Origin: Gavia stellata
Lineage: Eukaryota > Chordata > Aves > Gaviiformes > Gaviidae
NCBI RefSeq assembly: GCF_030936135.1
Contig: NC_082599.1
Span: 5,566,847-5,630,846 of the forward strand
Length of the DNA stretch: 64,000 bases
Direction of reading: 5' to 3'
The position numbers were made by a program, and so were the translations under genes. Shown piece by piece: positions 1-14,400 of the stretch; positions within the stretch are counted from its first letter, which is position 1; each line of letters starts with the position of its first letter. Below the pieces are notes generated by a model that did no database searches, had not been told where the DNA came from, and saw only the letters and a list, made by a program, of their open reading frames with translations.

Positions 1-2397
1 CTTATCTTTGAATGCAGACTGTTCTCAAAAAAGCAAAATAGTGTGGTCTGTCATTTGATGCTCATTGATCCCATACGTGATGATAGACAGACAGCATTAA
101 GGAACGGATGCAGTACTGAAAATGTTGTGTCTCAGAGTAACATTACGTAGCTAAGGGAAAAAGTAAGATTTATCATTTCATCTGTATATATCATGCCATG
201 AAAAAAAAACCTGATTTCAGTGGCTGGATAAATCAGTTCCTGATTGTTCCCCTTAGTGATACAGTGGGGAAATTCTGGCATTCTAGGAACAGCTTTGTCC
301 CGTTACCACCATCAAGAGCTCGTGGAAAGACTTCAACAAATGCAGTCATCTGTCATCTATTTCAAACGATAGCGTTATGACCTACTTCCCTTCCTGTTCC
401 AAGGCATCAGGAAATGAGGCAGGACGCTTTTAAAAAGTTTCCCATAGTAGGCTTGTTTTTAAAAAGCATTTGTCTGTTCGTGAACACTTATGATTTACCA
501 GCAGACTCTTGCATTTATCTTTGTGCTTGTTTTTCCAGTTGGCATCATTACCATTTTGATTTTTGTGTAGGTACTTTATAGGGTTCCTCTTAGGAAATTC
601 ACTTGTTTTCCTTGATTTTTGATTTAAGAAATTCTGCAAGGAAAAGAAAGCGAACAGTAAGGCAAGTTCTTTACCAACTTAAATTCTGGATTCCCATGAA
701 AGTCAGGCTTAACAGTAACACCATGGCATGCCTCTCTTGCTTCAAGAGATTGCTGAAATCGAAAGCAAGTTACGCCACAGTGAGTGCCTCTCGAAGTCTG
801 TGGGAAAACCTGGTGTGATACACAGCTATATTTGTGTCCACGAATAAGATAATCTTGTACCATAACTATGGATGTGGCTCTACCTCTCATCTCCTGTTTT
901 CGTCTGTTGACAGAAGAGGAGCTCCAGTTGTATTTTATTCTCTTTACCAGCGAATGCAAAAAGTGCCTTTAAAAACAAAACAAAACATGGGTTCGCAATC
1001 TGTGGTCTGCCTGCGTAACCATATCCTTGATAACAATTTGATCTCAGGCCAGCAAATCCGACTGGCACCTACTCAAATTCACTCTTTTCTGAAATGGCCC
1101 ATGAACTTCAGATGATGTTCCACTAACAGGACGTTAGCGTGCTGAATTATATATTTTTTTTTCTGTTCTTTTTGCCATTATCTTGAGGAAAATTTGGATT
1201 CTTACCAGTTTTGGTGTTTGTTTATATAGAAATCAGATACTTTTTACTAAAGCAAACTTCTTGATAGCTCATGGCAGTTGCAGCTCTCTAGCTGTTTTAT
1301 CAGCTTCTCTGGATTTTAGTCAAACTTCAGTAAAAATTTCTGCTGTTGTAGCAATAAAAAGAGGACTTGAAAAATAATATTGAATTACTTTTGTTTGTCA
1401 GTGATGTGTCAACACTATGTTAGACTCCAAAACAAGTGAGCACAAGACTTTTTCAGCTGGAAGAGGATGTTCCAATGTTGAAAACAGCTCTTTCAATAGA
1501 TAGTCAATCTGCTGGTAGTCAGAGCCTGTGTTGTCCAAGCAATTAAAGAATAAAATCATCTACCTAAGCAACATCTGTGCTAGAAAGGTCAGTTTCCTTT
1601 TTTTTTAATGTGCTGTGCCCACCAGAAAAAAAAATACTTGTTTTTGACAGTTTACAAAGGTTAGAAAATACAGTTCCTATTTCCCAAAATGTCTTACATG
1701 TTGAGTTGGTGACCCTGTGACCAGCCTTCTCCATTTGGAAGCTGTAAATGGAAGTGCCTTTGTCTCCATATGTCAGGTCCCAGGACAAGAAGAAAAGGTC
1801 AAGTTGGCCAAAGACTTGTCTTGCCTGCTCCTAAGTACAATACAAAAGTGAGACCATGGGAGGAGCACTGATACTGTTGCCTCTCTCTGGGTGAAGAAAG
1901 TGGAATTCATTGGATTGGTTTATTATCATCATGTCCATCTCGGGCATTTTGCTGTTGCCTAAATGAAAACACTGGCTTTTCTGAGGCAGTTGTCTCAAGT
2001 GAAGTAAACTTCAAGGAGTGGGCTTCTGCCCTTCTACCAAGGTCTGGCTGAGCCTCTTGTTGCTGCAGTGAAAATAGACAAATATACCCATTAGTAGATC
2101 TTAAAGCTGAAAAAAAGTTACAGTAAATACAGGTACTTACTTATTATCATCTCTTATTAATCATAGCATGGGTTTTACCAGTCCAGTCTCCTAAAAATCA
2201 TAAATGCCAATATACTAACCGATCATTTCAGCGACTAAAATGCAAGATCCTGGTTTTATTTTTTTTTTTACCCTGATTTCTTGAATACTTTGAACTTTTG
2301 GTTTAAAATGTTTGAGTGCTACATTTACTGCTTCAGACCTTTGTTCTACCCTTTAAAAGCCATTACCCTTACAGTGATTTTTTTTCTTTTTCCCCAG
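1..2397 (+). other. CTDSPL: CTDSPL intron upstream of the first exon seen
   Basis: This is AT-rich sequence without a recognisable exon. The preceding human coding exon (the one with the basic and Cys-rich FFCCF segment) was looked for here and not found, so the window opens inside an intron. The 3' end is a normal acceptor with a T-rich tract and CCCCAG at 2392-2397. Short open frames here look like chance. Confidence 0.75.
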
Positions 2398-2430
2398 GGT
2401 GACCAGATGCAGGTCATGCCTATACCAAGT
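2398..2430 (+). CDS. CTDSPL: CTDSPL micro-exon, 33 nt ([11 protein letters not shown])
   Basis: The exon encodes exactly 11 residues, [11 protein letters not shown] (human GDQRQVIPIPS). It sits between a TTTTTCCCCAG acceptor and a GTATGT donor. It keeps frame whether included or skipped. In human CTDSPL the equivalent 11 residues separate the long (276 aa) and short (265 aa) isoforms, so this is probably a cassette exon here too. It lies just before the phosphatase domain. It is too short to be found by open-frame length and is recognised only by homology and flanking splice sites. Confidence 0.93.
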
Positions 2431-5400
2431 GTATGTATTTTTATCCCTTTTTCTTTTAATAATTTTCATAACTTTTGCTTTGATTCATCTTATGTTGCAG
2501 TCTAACAGGTCTGTTTTGTGTTGCATGTTAACAAAAGGATTTTATGTTCTGTCTGCAATGTAGTATACTCAGAGATGAATTGAACTGCATGTGTTGTACA
2601 GGGACTAAAAGAAGAGTTTGGGTTTTATATGGTTTTCATCTTCCATTTCAGTTAAATTTATTTCTGAATTTTTATCATTTTGAAAATGTGTGAAGTAGTC
2701 TGAAAGATGAAGTTACTTATTTCAGTAGAGACAAAAGGTCACTCATCATCACTATGCGGGACCCAGTGACAAAAACCTTTTCCTCTAATTTTTCCCTATG
2801 TTCCAGTTCAAAAAGAAGAGTTAGAAACTGCGTAATTTGTTTGAAACAAGCCACTTCAGGAAAACAGAGTACACTGACCAAAGCTGCCTTCCTGCACTCG
2901 TTCGAGATGATGCTCTCAGTATCAGCTGCTGTTTTATGGGCCTTAATATTTCTGCTTATCTTCCCTGGATTAAACGTGGAATGCCATTTGGCATCTGAAT
3001 TATTTTTCAAAACTAAATAAAAGGAAGAAAAAAAACCCCAGTTCTTCAAACTGAAGCTTTTAATTTAATTAGGTTTAACCTTTTTTGGTCAAAAAGCTGC
3101 TTCTTTTTCTACTTGTTTTTTATGTTGATGAAGACTTAGACTTTTTAAAATCTGGAAATACATTTTTTTGAGCTCCTTTGCTGTTCATAATACTTTATTA
3201 TTGCAGAGTTTTCCAGGAAATAGCAGCACTGATGTGTGGAGTTACTGACAAAGCCCTCTTTCTTGAGATATTTGGTAGCCCCTAAAGACCTGAATATTAC
3301 CAGACCTGCTATAAGAACCCTGTCCATGCTGCAGGGCAATAGGTCAGGAGATCGCAATAACTGTGCGGATCACTTCCCTCCTTCCACTTTTTCTTGAATT
3401 TAAGAACTGTTAGAAATTGCTCTTTATTGCTTACCTATTATTTCTAATATGAAATTACTTCTAATATGAGCTATGCATATGTTTGCGTGCATGTATGTAT
3501 GTATACACACACAGGTACATGCATCTAACTTGTATATATGCAAGTCTGGGAATAGAAGACTTTGGATGTATGAAAATACTGATTTCTAAATTACTTTCCT
3601 TTTACATAACTGCCAGATTCTGTTTGGTGACTGTAGTTGCTCTACTAGTAGTTATTTGAATTTAAAACATTTTCTTGCTGTACTCTGACCTGGAATAAAA
3701 TTTTGCTTAAGAGTGAGTGTAGGTATTAATGAAGTAAGAATTCCAACAGAACAAAATCTTGAAATGACAAGTGAGTACAGCTTTGTCAGGTACAAACATG
3801 ATATGAGATACTTTGCTAGATCACCATCTTTCTGATGTTAAAGCAGTGCTCTGTAACATTTGGGTAGTGGTAGGAAAACGAATGATTCAGGAAGGGATTT
3901 CTTTGTTTTGTTTTGTTTTTGTAGCTCAGCTGTAATTTTGCTCACCTATATTCCCAGCACTTTATTAAGTCAGTAAAATTAACTTTGCAGTCATGACGTA
4001 GAGTTCTCAGTGAGCAGGTGACTTTAAACACACTCGTTCCTCTTCTCCGGTGCCATCTGATGCCTTCTTCCAGCAGGACATGCAAATGTTGTCAAGTGAC
4101 CATCACCCAGGGGCAGTTGTGTGACATTTACTGTCCCAGTATCGGAGTGCTTCTCGCTGTCCAACCGAACTTAGTGAGCATTAGTACATCGTGGTCTAAA
4201 TAAAGACAGAAGTGAACTGCGTATGGACAAAGTGGTAGGAACGAAGATGCAAAGCCAACATTATATTTGAAAAATGCCTAAAATTAAAGCCGTCCTTTTT
4301 GCCAGTCTTACAAGGGCTGTTTGTCCTGCGTGCTGGAGCCCAGAGGTTCACTCTGAGACAGCTCTTAACCGTGTGATTAAGACCCATTAAGGCAGAAATT
4401 CTTGATGCTCTGCTACGTAGGGTCATGGATGAGGAACAGGCTGTTTGAATTGTATGTATTTGTACATACCAGAAGAAAAATCTTCTAAACAGACACAGAA
4501 TGACATTGGTCACAGTTAAGTTGGACATTTACTTTTTATGGGGCTCAGTGCAAATGTCATCACTTCAAGTGTTTAGAGAATTCCTTCTGAAAAAGGCTCT
4601 AAAATGAGCACTGCCCGCTCCCTACTCATTAAACTTTCAAATAGAAGCCTTCAGTCAAAATACGAGATTTTCTGGAGCTTTATCACGCCTGAAGCTGGCA
4701 GTCTGCTGAGGTCACCTGTTTGAAAACTTTCCTTGCTTTATGTACATATGTGCAATATCAATGAAGTGTATCTTCTGCTGAATCAGAACTTTCCTGTATT
4801 AATTGCACTTCATTTAAAAACTTGAGTTAATATGAATTTTCACATGGTTATTGATAGAGATAACTGCTAAGCAAGAAACATTCCAGCTTCAAGTTTGGTT
4901 CTTCAGAAAATAGAAACAGTGTGACTTTGTTTTTTTAAGGGTGAACTTTATCCTGTTTGTATTCTGAAACCGTGTTTCCAGATAAGGCATAGATTAAACA
5001 GCAACGTAATTCATTTTTTTCTTAATACTGCAAAATGATTTATTTTTAGGGCTGAAATCAACACACACAAAACTAGAAAAAACAATACCAGCTAACAGCT
5101 GAGCAGAATGGTAATCTGAGGAGTTTTGTGATAGGCCAAACTTAAAAATACATTAAGTGTAGGTCAGAATGCCCATGCTTTCCTGGATTTTTCTCAGCTT
5201 TTTTTGGAAAGCAGTATGGTAGAGAAATCAAAGTAGACCCATAGCAACTTCAGCACTTGTTTTTGTTCTTTGAATAAAAAGATAGATGGAAATACAAAGC
5301 CATACTCATGCACCTTCTTATATGAGTTGGAGTGCCCATTTCTTCAGTTCAATCTAAAATCCCATTGTTAAGGAGTGGTACTGAAAATAGACCCCAGAAT

Positions 5401-8400
5401 CCCTGCAGAAGTTAAATCTGAGCACTGGGAGATTGTTTTTTCACTTGTCCTCACCTACGTTTAGACAATTTCTTGTTACAGCTTTTTCTAGAAGAAATTT
5501 TGTGAGCTGCCTGTTTCATAACAGGAGCTAGCGTCTTTCGGCAGCTGTGTTTTAAGTGGGAATAATTTATCTTCTATTAGAGTTTCTGTGCGTAACTGCT
5601 GGGAGAAGCTGTTAGCTATGCAGAATGCAACCAAAAGTGTGAATTGAAGGGAAAACGAACAGCGAATTAATGTGCTGCACTTAAGCTAGACAACATTTCC
5701 AGTATACAAAGGAAGGGCTTATTAATTCTGATACTTGTCTCCGTGGGAAATATGGGCATACAGGGAAGAAAGGTTATGATTGTTTTATACAGTAAGTTTC
5801 TGAAAGGTTTGTGTTGACCAGCTGTTTATGCTTCAACCAGAAGTCCTGTTTTCTTGCTGCCACCACCCCCTTTTTTTTTTTTTTTCTTAGGGAATATACT
5901 ATTTCCACGGGACTGAAGCAGTGCAGCAGTCGTTTCACTACAAGGTCTGTTAAGCTGATCAGCCATGAGACCTGGCTGGAATGCATAAATCCCAAACAGT
6001 GACTAGTTTAAAAGCTTTAACTTGTATACAATTTATTTCTTGTTAGAATTGAAGACCAAGCTAGGATTTACAGTACTGAGATACCACGTTATTTTTCTGC
6101 TGAGTTCTGTGGAAGTCTGCAGTCTTTCAGAGAGCATTACATAGTAAATATGAGTTGCTGTTAGCCACAATTAAATACTCTTAATCATCTTAGATATCTT
6201 TAAAGCTACTATGTTTAAAAAAAGAAATTATCAAAGATCCATAACTATTCACTATTAACTATGATGGAAATCTGGTAATTACAACTCTTCTTGGATATGT
6301 CTCCATTAGTGAGGAAATTAAAATACAATATTGAGTAATGCTTGTTTCTGCCTAAAAGCTTTGCTACTCTTGGCATGTGCAAATTGCTTTAGATTAGAAA
6401 CCTTGGATGGCGAAACAAATGGACTGATATCCTACATACAAACCCTTTAAGTTCCTAAAGCCTCAAAAACGTCACCCGCGCTCCAGCATCCTACACTAGG
6501 TGCTTAGCAGCCTCGCAAATTGTAGTGCCTTTGGCTTCAGAATAGTTTCCTTGTCCCTGTTAAGATTTTCAGGTGGCAAATGTGTTTTCGAAGTTGGGGG
6601 CAATAGAGATACAAGTTTTGAAATGGAAAATTCATTTCTGCTGATCTTTTAATGTGCAAACTGTTGACCAGGTGTCTTTGCAAACAGGATCAGATTGAAT
6701 TCAAGAATCCAAAGCTTGTAGAAATGTTGGTGTGCCTTAGTGGAAAACTTTCCCTGGGAAAAAGTTTGAGGTGCGGTCTTGTTAGATGAAGTTAGGTCAA
6801 TACTTGCACATCATGTACTAAGGCAATACTGAAAAGGGAGAGAAACTAGCAGTAACCAGCATCTCTGTGTAGATACCGCAGGTGAGCTTGTTCCTCTCCC
6901 AGCCGCTGCATTAGAAAGCAGAGCTGAAGGTGGATGAGGAGGATGGGAACAAAGTGTCTCTCACCATGCAGTCAAGGAATTCAAGTTCTCAGAGTTGAAG
7001 GATCTCGCATTTTCTAGTCCTTGGTGTGTGTCCCTCCTTTTCTTGATGACAGGTGTGCTAGTTTCCAGGTAAAAAACAAAAATACCTGTGATATGACAGT
7101 GCTCATATTTTTCATATGCGTATTTTTATATGAAGAAAGATATATTTCCATATATTTTCAGTATAATATAATTCCATGTGTTTCTGCTTGTGCAGATTAA
7201 CTTGGTCAAAAAATTGAGCTAAATACTAACAGTCTTAAGAGTAAAAAAATTAACCGAACTATGCTGTAAAAAAAAAAAAAAATACACTTAAGGTTTCTTG
7301 GGATGTTCCTACCTTTTTCTCTCCTTCAAAGACAAGAAATCAGTATCAGAACATGGATTCTGAAGATTATTGTCTTTAAATGGCTGTGATTTTTCTTTCA
7401 ATAAGCTTTTAATCTATTTGGGTTGCAAATCTGGATCCTTCTTACTATGAACAGTTGAGGTGGGGTCCCTACGTACCTTTTAGATTTTTGGCATAGGAGG
7501 GGAAAACCTAAATTCCTTAGATCTGGTCCTAGTTGCAGACAAGCAAAGGTAGAGCTCAAGCAGTTGTGGAAGTAATGTATATGTGGGGCTGTCTATAACC
7601 TGGAAAGGGTGTCATATAAATTTCAGTCTAGTTAGGTTATGCATACTTTACAGGCATTAAGCAGCAGTTGTTTGTTCTTGAAGGTCGTTGTTAGATGTGT
7701 GCTGAGAGAAAATGCATTGAGACAAGTGGCTTGTAAGCAAGGCAGCTTCCATTTTGGTTGCTGAAGAAACTGTTGCTGATGTTAATTGTAAGGAACTAAA
7801 TCGATTTCAGTGAGCACTCCTAAAAATCCCCTAATAACTTATACTTTAGCTAAAGACACTTTTCTTTAAGTCCAGAATCTCATTTGTCAGTTCCTTCATT
7901 TAAACAAGAACCAACTAGGCATGATTGGCCGCTATCTATCAACTTGAGACGCCATCCAAAATCAATCAGGGGTTAATAATCTGTACTTGCTGCTGTAGGG
8001 TGTTCAGAGGGTGTCCGACTCATCTCTTTGTCACCCGATGTCTGCAAAGGGGTGGCCTCAGATCTCTGCAAGCACCTCTACAAAAGGCTATTGAAAAGAA
8101 CAAAAACGTGATAGATGCATCCTTGCCAGAGCAACATTGTCTGAACAGATAAAAAGATAGCAAAAGAATGATGTTAGAGTTCTGTATCCAATTCTTAATT
8201 AATTTAATTTCCTCTCCGTCTTGAGCTTCTCCCTATAGATACTTTTCTATGAAGCTAGGCCTTTTCCTTCATCAAAAAACCCCTCTTTCAGTGAGTGGCA
8301 GGAGTGCTTCAGCTCCAAATGGAAGCGTTCTCTCCCATTCCTGTTATTTCAGGAAGTATCCAGTACTGAAGTCTAAAGTAACATAACTGTATTGCAAATT

Positions 8401-11400
8401 GGATGTTAAGGCTATGTGACTGCATTGCTTTCAGAAAAATTGTCAATTCTTGTAACTGGTACCATTTTTTAGTAAGGGCAGCGTGCTGTAGAAGAGTCTG
8501 GTTTAGGTTCTTTATTGCAATTTTAATACCTTGATTGGGAACATAATCCACATGAAAGCTCTGGCTCAGCCCCCTCGTAAGTGGTGAAAATGAGAGTGGA
8601 GACATGTCCTGGAAGATAAAATTAATAACGCCATCTTCCTTCGGGATTGGGTTCTCCACTTTAGCATCTTTCATAGCAAACAGAAATAAAAATTTGTGTA
8701 TATGTCCGTCAGCATGATATGGCTGGAAACGGCATTGACTGTGAATAGGATAACAACAGCATCCAAAACCGAGGCATTAGGAAGAGGGCCACTGGAAAAG
8801 ATATCATTGTATCAAATGTCCTATTTTTCTCTGGTTTTTAGCTAGTGGTGGTTTTTTACCATTTTCATTTCCAGTGCTTTGGAGATCATTCTAAATAAGT
8901 CTCAATTTAAAAAACAAAAAAAAAAAAAAAACCCAACCAAAAATAAAAACAAACCACCAAAAAAAGAGAAAAGTCTGTATGGGTATTGCATGAGCCATTA
9001 ATTTCCATACATGTACTTGCTATGAGCCCAGAAAAACATTCAACTTTGAGTCATGTATTTCAGTTCCCAGTAACTACTAGAATAGTAATGTTGGCAGAAG
9101 AGTGCCCCTTCAATAGAGATTTTACTTTTTTTTTGTTGTCTTCCTCTTTTCTTTTTGTTTTTAGCCACCAGCTAAATACCTCCTGCCGGAACTGACAGCG
9201 TCAGACTATGGGAAGAAGTGTGTGGTCATTGATTTAGATGAAACTTTAGTGCACAGTTCATTTAAGGTAAGTAAATTCAGAAGCGATCTCTTGCAACTTG
9301 AATCTGTCAGCGAATGTTGTAGGAACTGTTAAGCCTCTTAACACATTAACTAGTCTTACAGGCTCTCCCAGGATGCCTGGTAGTTCTCATTGTTACTCCT
9401 ATGATTATTCATCCTAATTTAGCTGTAAGGGGAATAACACAGACATTGCTGGTTTTTTGATTCTGAGAAAGTCACACCGACTGCAACAAGGGCTGGAATA
9501 GTTATTGACTTTATGGCTTTGAAGTAGCTGTTCCAACAAGGACCTCTCAACAGGTACAAAACTTGTTGCTCTGAAAATACGTTTTTGGTTTTGATGTTTA
9601 AATGATGCCATAGTTAATCTAGGAGAATGGAAATTCAGCATAGCTTTGTGCTAGGTAGATGTACCTTAAACCAGTAGATTTTGAGCACCAGTGATTGCTG
9701 TGCTCTGTTGTCGGAGAAGATTGCTTTCCATGTCAGGCTGCTGTCCCCATTGCAGTAAGTATTTTTTAATTATTTAGCTTTCACAACAGGAAAGCAAAGA
9801 GCGTTTAGCTGTTGCTGATGAGTCAGTCATCTTGTAGAAGCAACTTTTATAATCCTTCAGAATTCAGCATGTGGTGGAAGTAGTGGTATTTTTCTATTGT
9901 TCAAGTAGGGCTAAAGTTAGAATAGGAGAATTCAGAAATACAAATAGCCTAAATTGGCTCAGAGTACTGGTAGTATTTCTGATTAGCAAATGTCAGACAA
10001 GATAAAGCATGTGCTAGTTTTACAGTTTGATATTGGAGAATTTGTAAGAATCAATAGAATGTTTCCTTACTAGCAGCAAGCTAGAGTTACCACCAACTTT
10101 ATAGTCTTCTAGTTTTGGTTACACTCCATTTTTCACTGCTAGCATAAACTCAACATTTTAATCCTGCAGTACTTAGTTGCCAGCATTTAAATATGCAAAC
10201 CATAATTCATGTTGTGGTTAGAATTTGGCAACAGCCTGTCTTTGTTGACTTAAAGAAGACCTTATATGGAGATACTAGAACAAATATTCAAATATTCCTG
10301 TGCCTCAAACTGAAAGTAAGATTCTTCTCTGTCTTTATTGTGCCTAATGGTATATAACAATTTGCGGTGGCGTACAGGAGCCTCTTACCCTCAGTGCCAG
10401 ATCCTTGTCTTCTATATCCAGACTGAACTTGGACTTGAGAATTTTTCAGGGAGATTAGAAACACAGCTGGATTGGGAAGGGAGGGACCATGCCTTCCTAA
10501 TTAAATGAGAGTCAAAAATAGGAAGGGAAAGCTGAATTTAAAAGTCTACGTTTACATAAAAATAATGAAGTATGAGGCTTAGCGTTATCTGAAATGTAAA
10601 AATAGAAGTTTGTTTTCTGAATGCTGTGGGTAACTTTGTACTGCGATTTTCCTGGTTTTTGAAACAAAATGAGATTCAATTTAGGTGGTTATTAATTTTT
10701 TTTAACCATTTTCAAGAAATACATGTTTAATGGTTGACATAGTGTAAATCCTTTCTTGTAGGATTGAGGTTTGCTTTGATTGCAGAGTCCTTTCTTAGTG
10801 GGCTCGTTTTAATCATCCTATTTATTCAAATGATATTTAATGGGTATTTAAATAATGTTAAATAGATATTTAAGAAAAATCAAAAGATTATTCTGCTTAG
10901 TCTTGAACACTGAATAATGTTTTGTGTTAGGAAAAGAAAACTGGTCCTTTTTTGTGTGAAGTAAATAGTGTTAGGGAAATGTTGGTGTTTCTGCAGGACT
11001 AGAGTCTTACATCTATGATGGCATTATCTTAATGTGAAGCCCTGTGATGGGAGTATGTAAGAGAAAACCAAGTGCTGGAGGAAATGGCTTTAGTTGTTTA
11101 GTGTCTGGCACTGTCCAGTGGTGCTGTTTGGATTTTGTTTCATACAAGGAGATACTTCAGCTGAAGTAAGGCTGTTGTGGTCATCAAAAATAACGATGGA
11201 TTTCCAGAAGAGCAGGGGGTTTAACATCTATATGCATACTGCTCTGCCTGAATAATCAAGTCACACAAGTTTCTTTTAGTCGGGGTTTTTTTTTCCACTA
11301 AAACATGTCTGCTTTGCTCAAGCAGGTCCCCACTTAAAAGCTGTAAAAGCATACATAAATTTGTGATTTTTAGTACAAAAGGCTTTATTTAAAACACATG

Positions 11401-14400
11401 ATATTTTAGAATTCATAATTCTGTTATGAAATAGGTTTCATATTTCAAATGCAGATAATTTTTTTTTAACACAACCAGAGAGGCAGAGTATTTAAAGTGC
11501 TCTTTTATGAAAGCAGCAACATCTGAAGGAGGGTAATTCTTGTCTTTTTATGCCCCTGCATATTTGTGAAGCTTTAAGGAGGTACTAGTCTTTCATGTTA
11601 AGTGCATATTAAAGGAATAAAGTTTGGGGTGCTTTGGCAAGAGTAAAAAAGGAATAGATAGACATTATTGTTATCATTCCCATCATAAAACAATAATAGA
11701 AGCAAAAATCAGAAATTATTAAATCAAGGAGATGTAAACATGGTTTTGTATAAAATGAATTAAACCACATGCAAGTCTGGAATGTAGTCATATTCAGAAC
11801 TGGCTGTGAAACAATTTTAGAACATTTAAAACTCTGAAGCTTTTTATTAAATAGAAACAGTTCTAACTGAAGTAAAGATTTTCGGTGGAAATACATTGTC
11901 ATCTTTCACACTCTGTCTCTGGTTCCCACTCGAGGCATGTACATGCTTCACATGTGTAACCCCAGAAACCTTTATCCAGGGAACTCTTGCAGACTTCTCC
12001 CCTGTCTTCCCATCATGATGAAGCACAGAACCCCAGCCCACACTGTCTTCCTTATCACTTGTGCCAACAAGAAGGCTATGTAGTACCTAAAGTATAAGCA
12101 GGAGAAGCAAATATGTAGTTAAGAGTAGTTTGGTTAGTGTTACAAAGTCTATGTGCTAGCAAAAATCAGGTTGTCTAAATAGAACGTGGTTTTCTCTGAC
12201 ATCTGATTGCTGTTGCTCCTGTTAAGAAAGTTTAGTAATAGCTGTATTTTTTATCAGTGGGCTTCAAAACCTTTGCAGCTTCAGTGACCTATTCTTTTTC
12301 TGCTGGTACAGAATATTTATCTTGCTTAAGGGCGTCATGCATACACAAATCCTTCAAGTGCGTGCAAGTCTTTTCGAAGTATGCATGCAGCTGGCACCCA
12401 CGTGAAAACTTTGGTGGCTGAGTCTTATTGACAGTTCATTTGGGTTTCTTTTAAGGTGAAGCTTCAGAACATTTTTGTGTGCTTGTTCTCTGGCTATTAG
12501 AGATGCTGCAGAGTATCTTCTCTGTCTGAGGGGCTTCACGCAGGTAGCAGATGGGAGCCTCCCCTCTGTCTTTTTCAGAGGCAGAAAGAGGAGTATATCT
12601 TGGAAACTGCTTGGTGTCAGCTAAAGAAGAATCTAGATTGTACCTGCAGGTATTTGAGGAATTCTTTAGATCATGCTAGCACAGCAGTCATCAACAGAAT
12701 GGAGTTTTCCAGCATCAGCTGCTCTGGAGGTTTGGTTGCCAATACTGGTTGATCAGGACGAGTAGATGCAGTGTAGCTTCTCATTTGCTCTCTGATGCAG
12801 CACTTGCAGATGTCGGATCAAAACATCTTCTGTATTATTTTGCGACTGGGAGAAGGTGTTGCCCTCCATATAAATTCTTACAGTCATTTTGCTCTCCTCG
12901 CAGGAAGGTCATTTAACAGTGGAAGTAGAATCTGGTTTTTCCAGGGAATGGGATCAAAGGGTTGCTATCAGGTTAATACTGCAGGATTCTTTTTCCCTAC
13001 CATTTTTCACAGAGCACCTGTTTAGGCTCACCGGTTTATGATCTGCTTCTCAATCTCTTTACCTTGGCTGCTTCTCTGCTTTCCTGGCACCCCCGCGCCC
13101 CCCGCAATGTGTTTGAAGGCTGTTTCTAGTCGCACAGATTCTTCAGGGATGTGGTTCTTGGTGGTACTTAAGATCAGTCTATTGGCTGATCCAGAAAACC
13201 AGGTGGGAAAGTCTGTGCAAGTCTGATAGAGCTGAGTGGAGATGTTTTCCAACCTTAGTAATGCCATACCAGTTACCAGCCAGACTTCTCCCAGCCTTCG
13301 TTTTAGGCTGTTATCCATGAAGCATATTGTCTTTTAATCAGTCCTGTTAAAACTATATTTGGCAGCTCTATATCTCAGCCATTTCCAAGCTGCAGATCAC
13401 GGAGACAGTTACAAACTTCAGTCAGGCATGTTTACATGTTTTTTTATCACAGCCATAATGCATGAGCTGTACCAAAGGGTTCTGCCAAGTTTTATGTCCA
13501 TTTGAGCTAGTAAACATTCCTAGCTGTGTGTCCCCCAACTACCACTACTATCTAGCCAAGATTAGACTCTTAAACTGTCTACAAGAACATTTTTCTGCTT
13601 TCCAAAGTAGTTTTACTTGACCAACAGTCTTAAGAAAGAAATTGTATTCAAAAGGCTAGAAAAATGAATTCAGGGACACGGACAGAGTGTGCCTGCTCTT
13701 CCCTTTTGAAATAAAATGCAGTTTTACATGATTAATTTGATTGGTATAGCATGTTCTTGAGGTACCACATCTTGAGAATCATTTAACTATACGACTTAAG
13801 TCTTGTTGCAGCTTGTTGCAGCTCTTGATTCAAATATAACTGTTAGGTATTACTTTTACCACTGTCTTTATCTTTAATTAATTACTAATTGATGACCCAG
13901 CGTAGAATATGTGAAGTACGTAGCTGAATTTCTTTGTCATCATCCACACAGAATGAGTTATCCAAATAGATACTTATCCTAGTAAACACACTCAGCAGTA
14001 GCAGGGGTTATTCAAGCAGTAAAGCATATTACATTCTATGAAGCTTAAAAATATGAGGGAAGAGGGAAGTACAGTATCTGGTGAATACAGCTGTGCAGAG
14101 CTTTTGACTTGTGTGTGTAAAGGGCGCACCCACAGAGTGGATCTGTATAGTCAATAGTGCTTATTAACTTGTTCCTGAGAAGTATGTGCTCTTTTCTTTT
14201 ACACCCCTGAAATTTTCCCTCTAATGATCTTACTTTTAATATTGATTTATTTCCTTGTCATTCTTTCTAGCCAATTAGCAATGCTGATTTCATTGTTCCT
14301 GTTGAAATTGATGGAACCATACATCAGGTAAGTGCTGTTGTTCGTGTAGCATTGTTCTAGTAGTGGAACTGTCCTCAGTGTCCCAGAGCGTTACCTTTCT

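Larger units (their letters stand above)
2431..9164 (+). other. CTDSPL: CTDSPL intron, 6.7 kb
   Basis: The intron is AT-rich and runs from donor GTATGT to an acceptor preceded by a long T/C tract ending TTTTTAG. It contains a short alternating purine-pyrimidine stretch near 3.5 kb, poly-T at 5871-5885, poly-A at 7268-7282 and an A-rich tract near 8.9 kb. No RNA gene or recognisable transposon was seen. The 121-codon minus-strand open frame at 8309-8674 matches nothing I know. Confidence 0.85.

Noticed and set aside
8309..8674. 121-codon minus-strand open frame in a CTDSPL intron
   Set aside because: Long for AT-rich DNA, and a processed pseudogene was considered. The sequence resembles no protein I recognise and has no poly-A tail on the expected side.
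13225..13290. Possible CR1 3' end (GATGTTTTCCAACCTTAGTAATGCC)
   Set aside because: Only about 20 bases resemble CR1, with no upstream body or octamer tail. Too weak to list.
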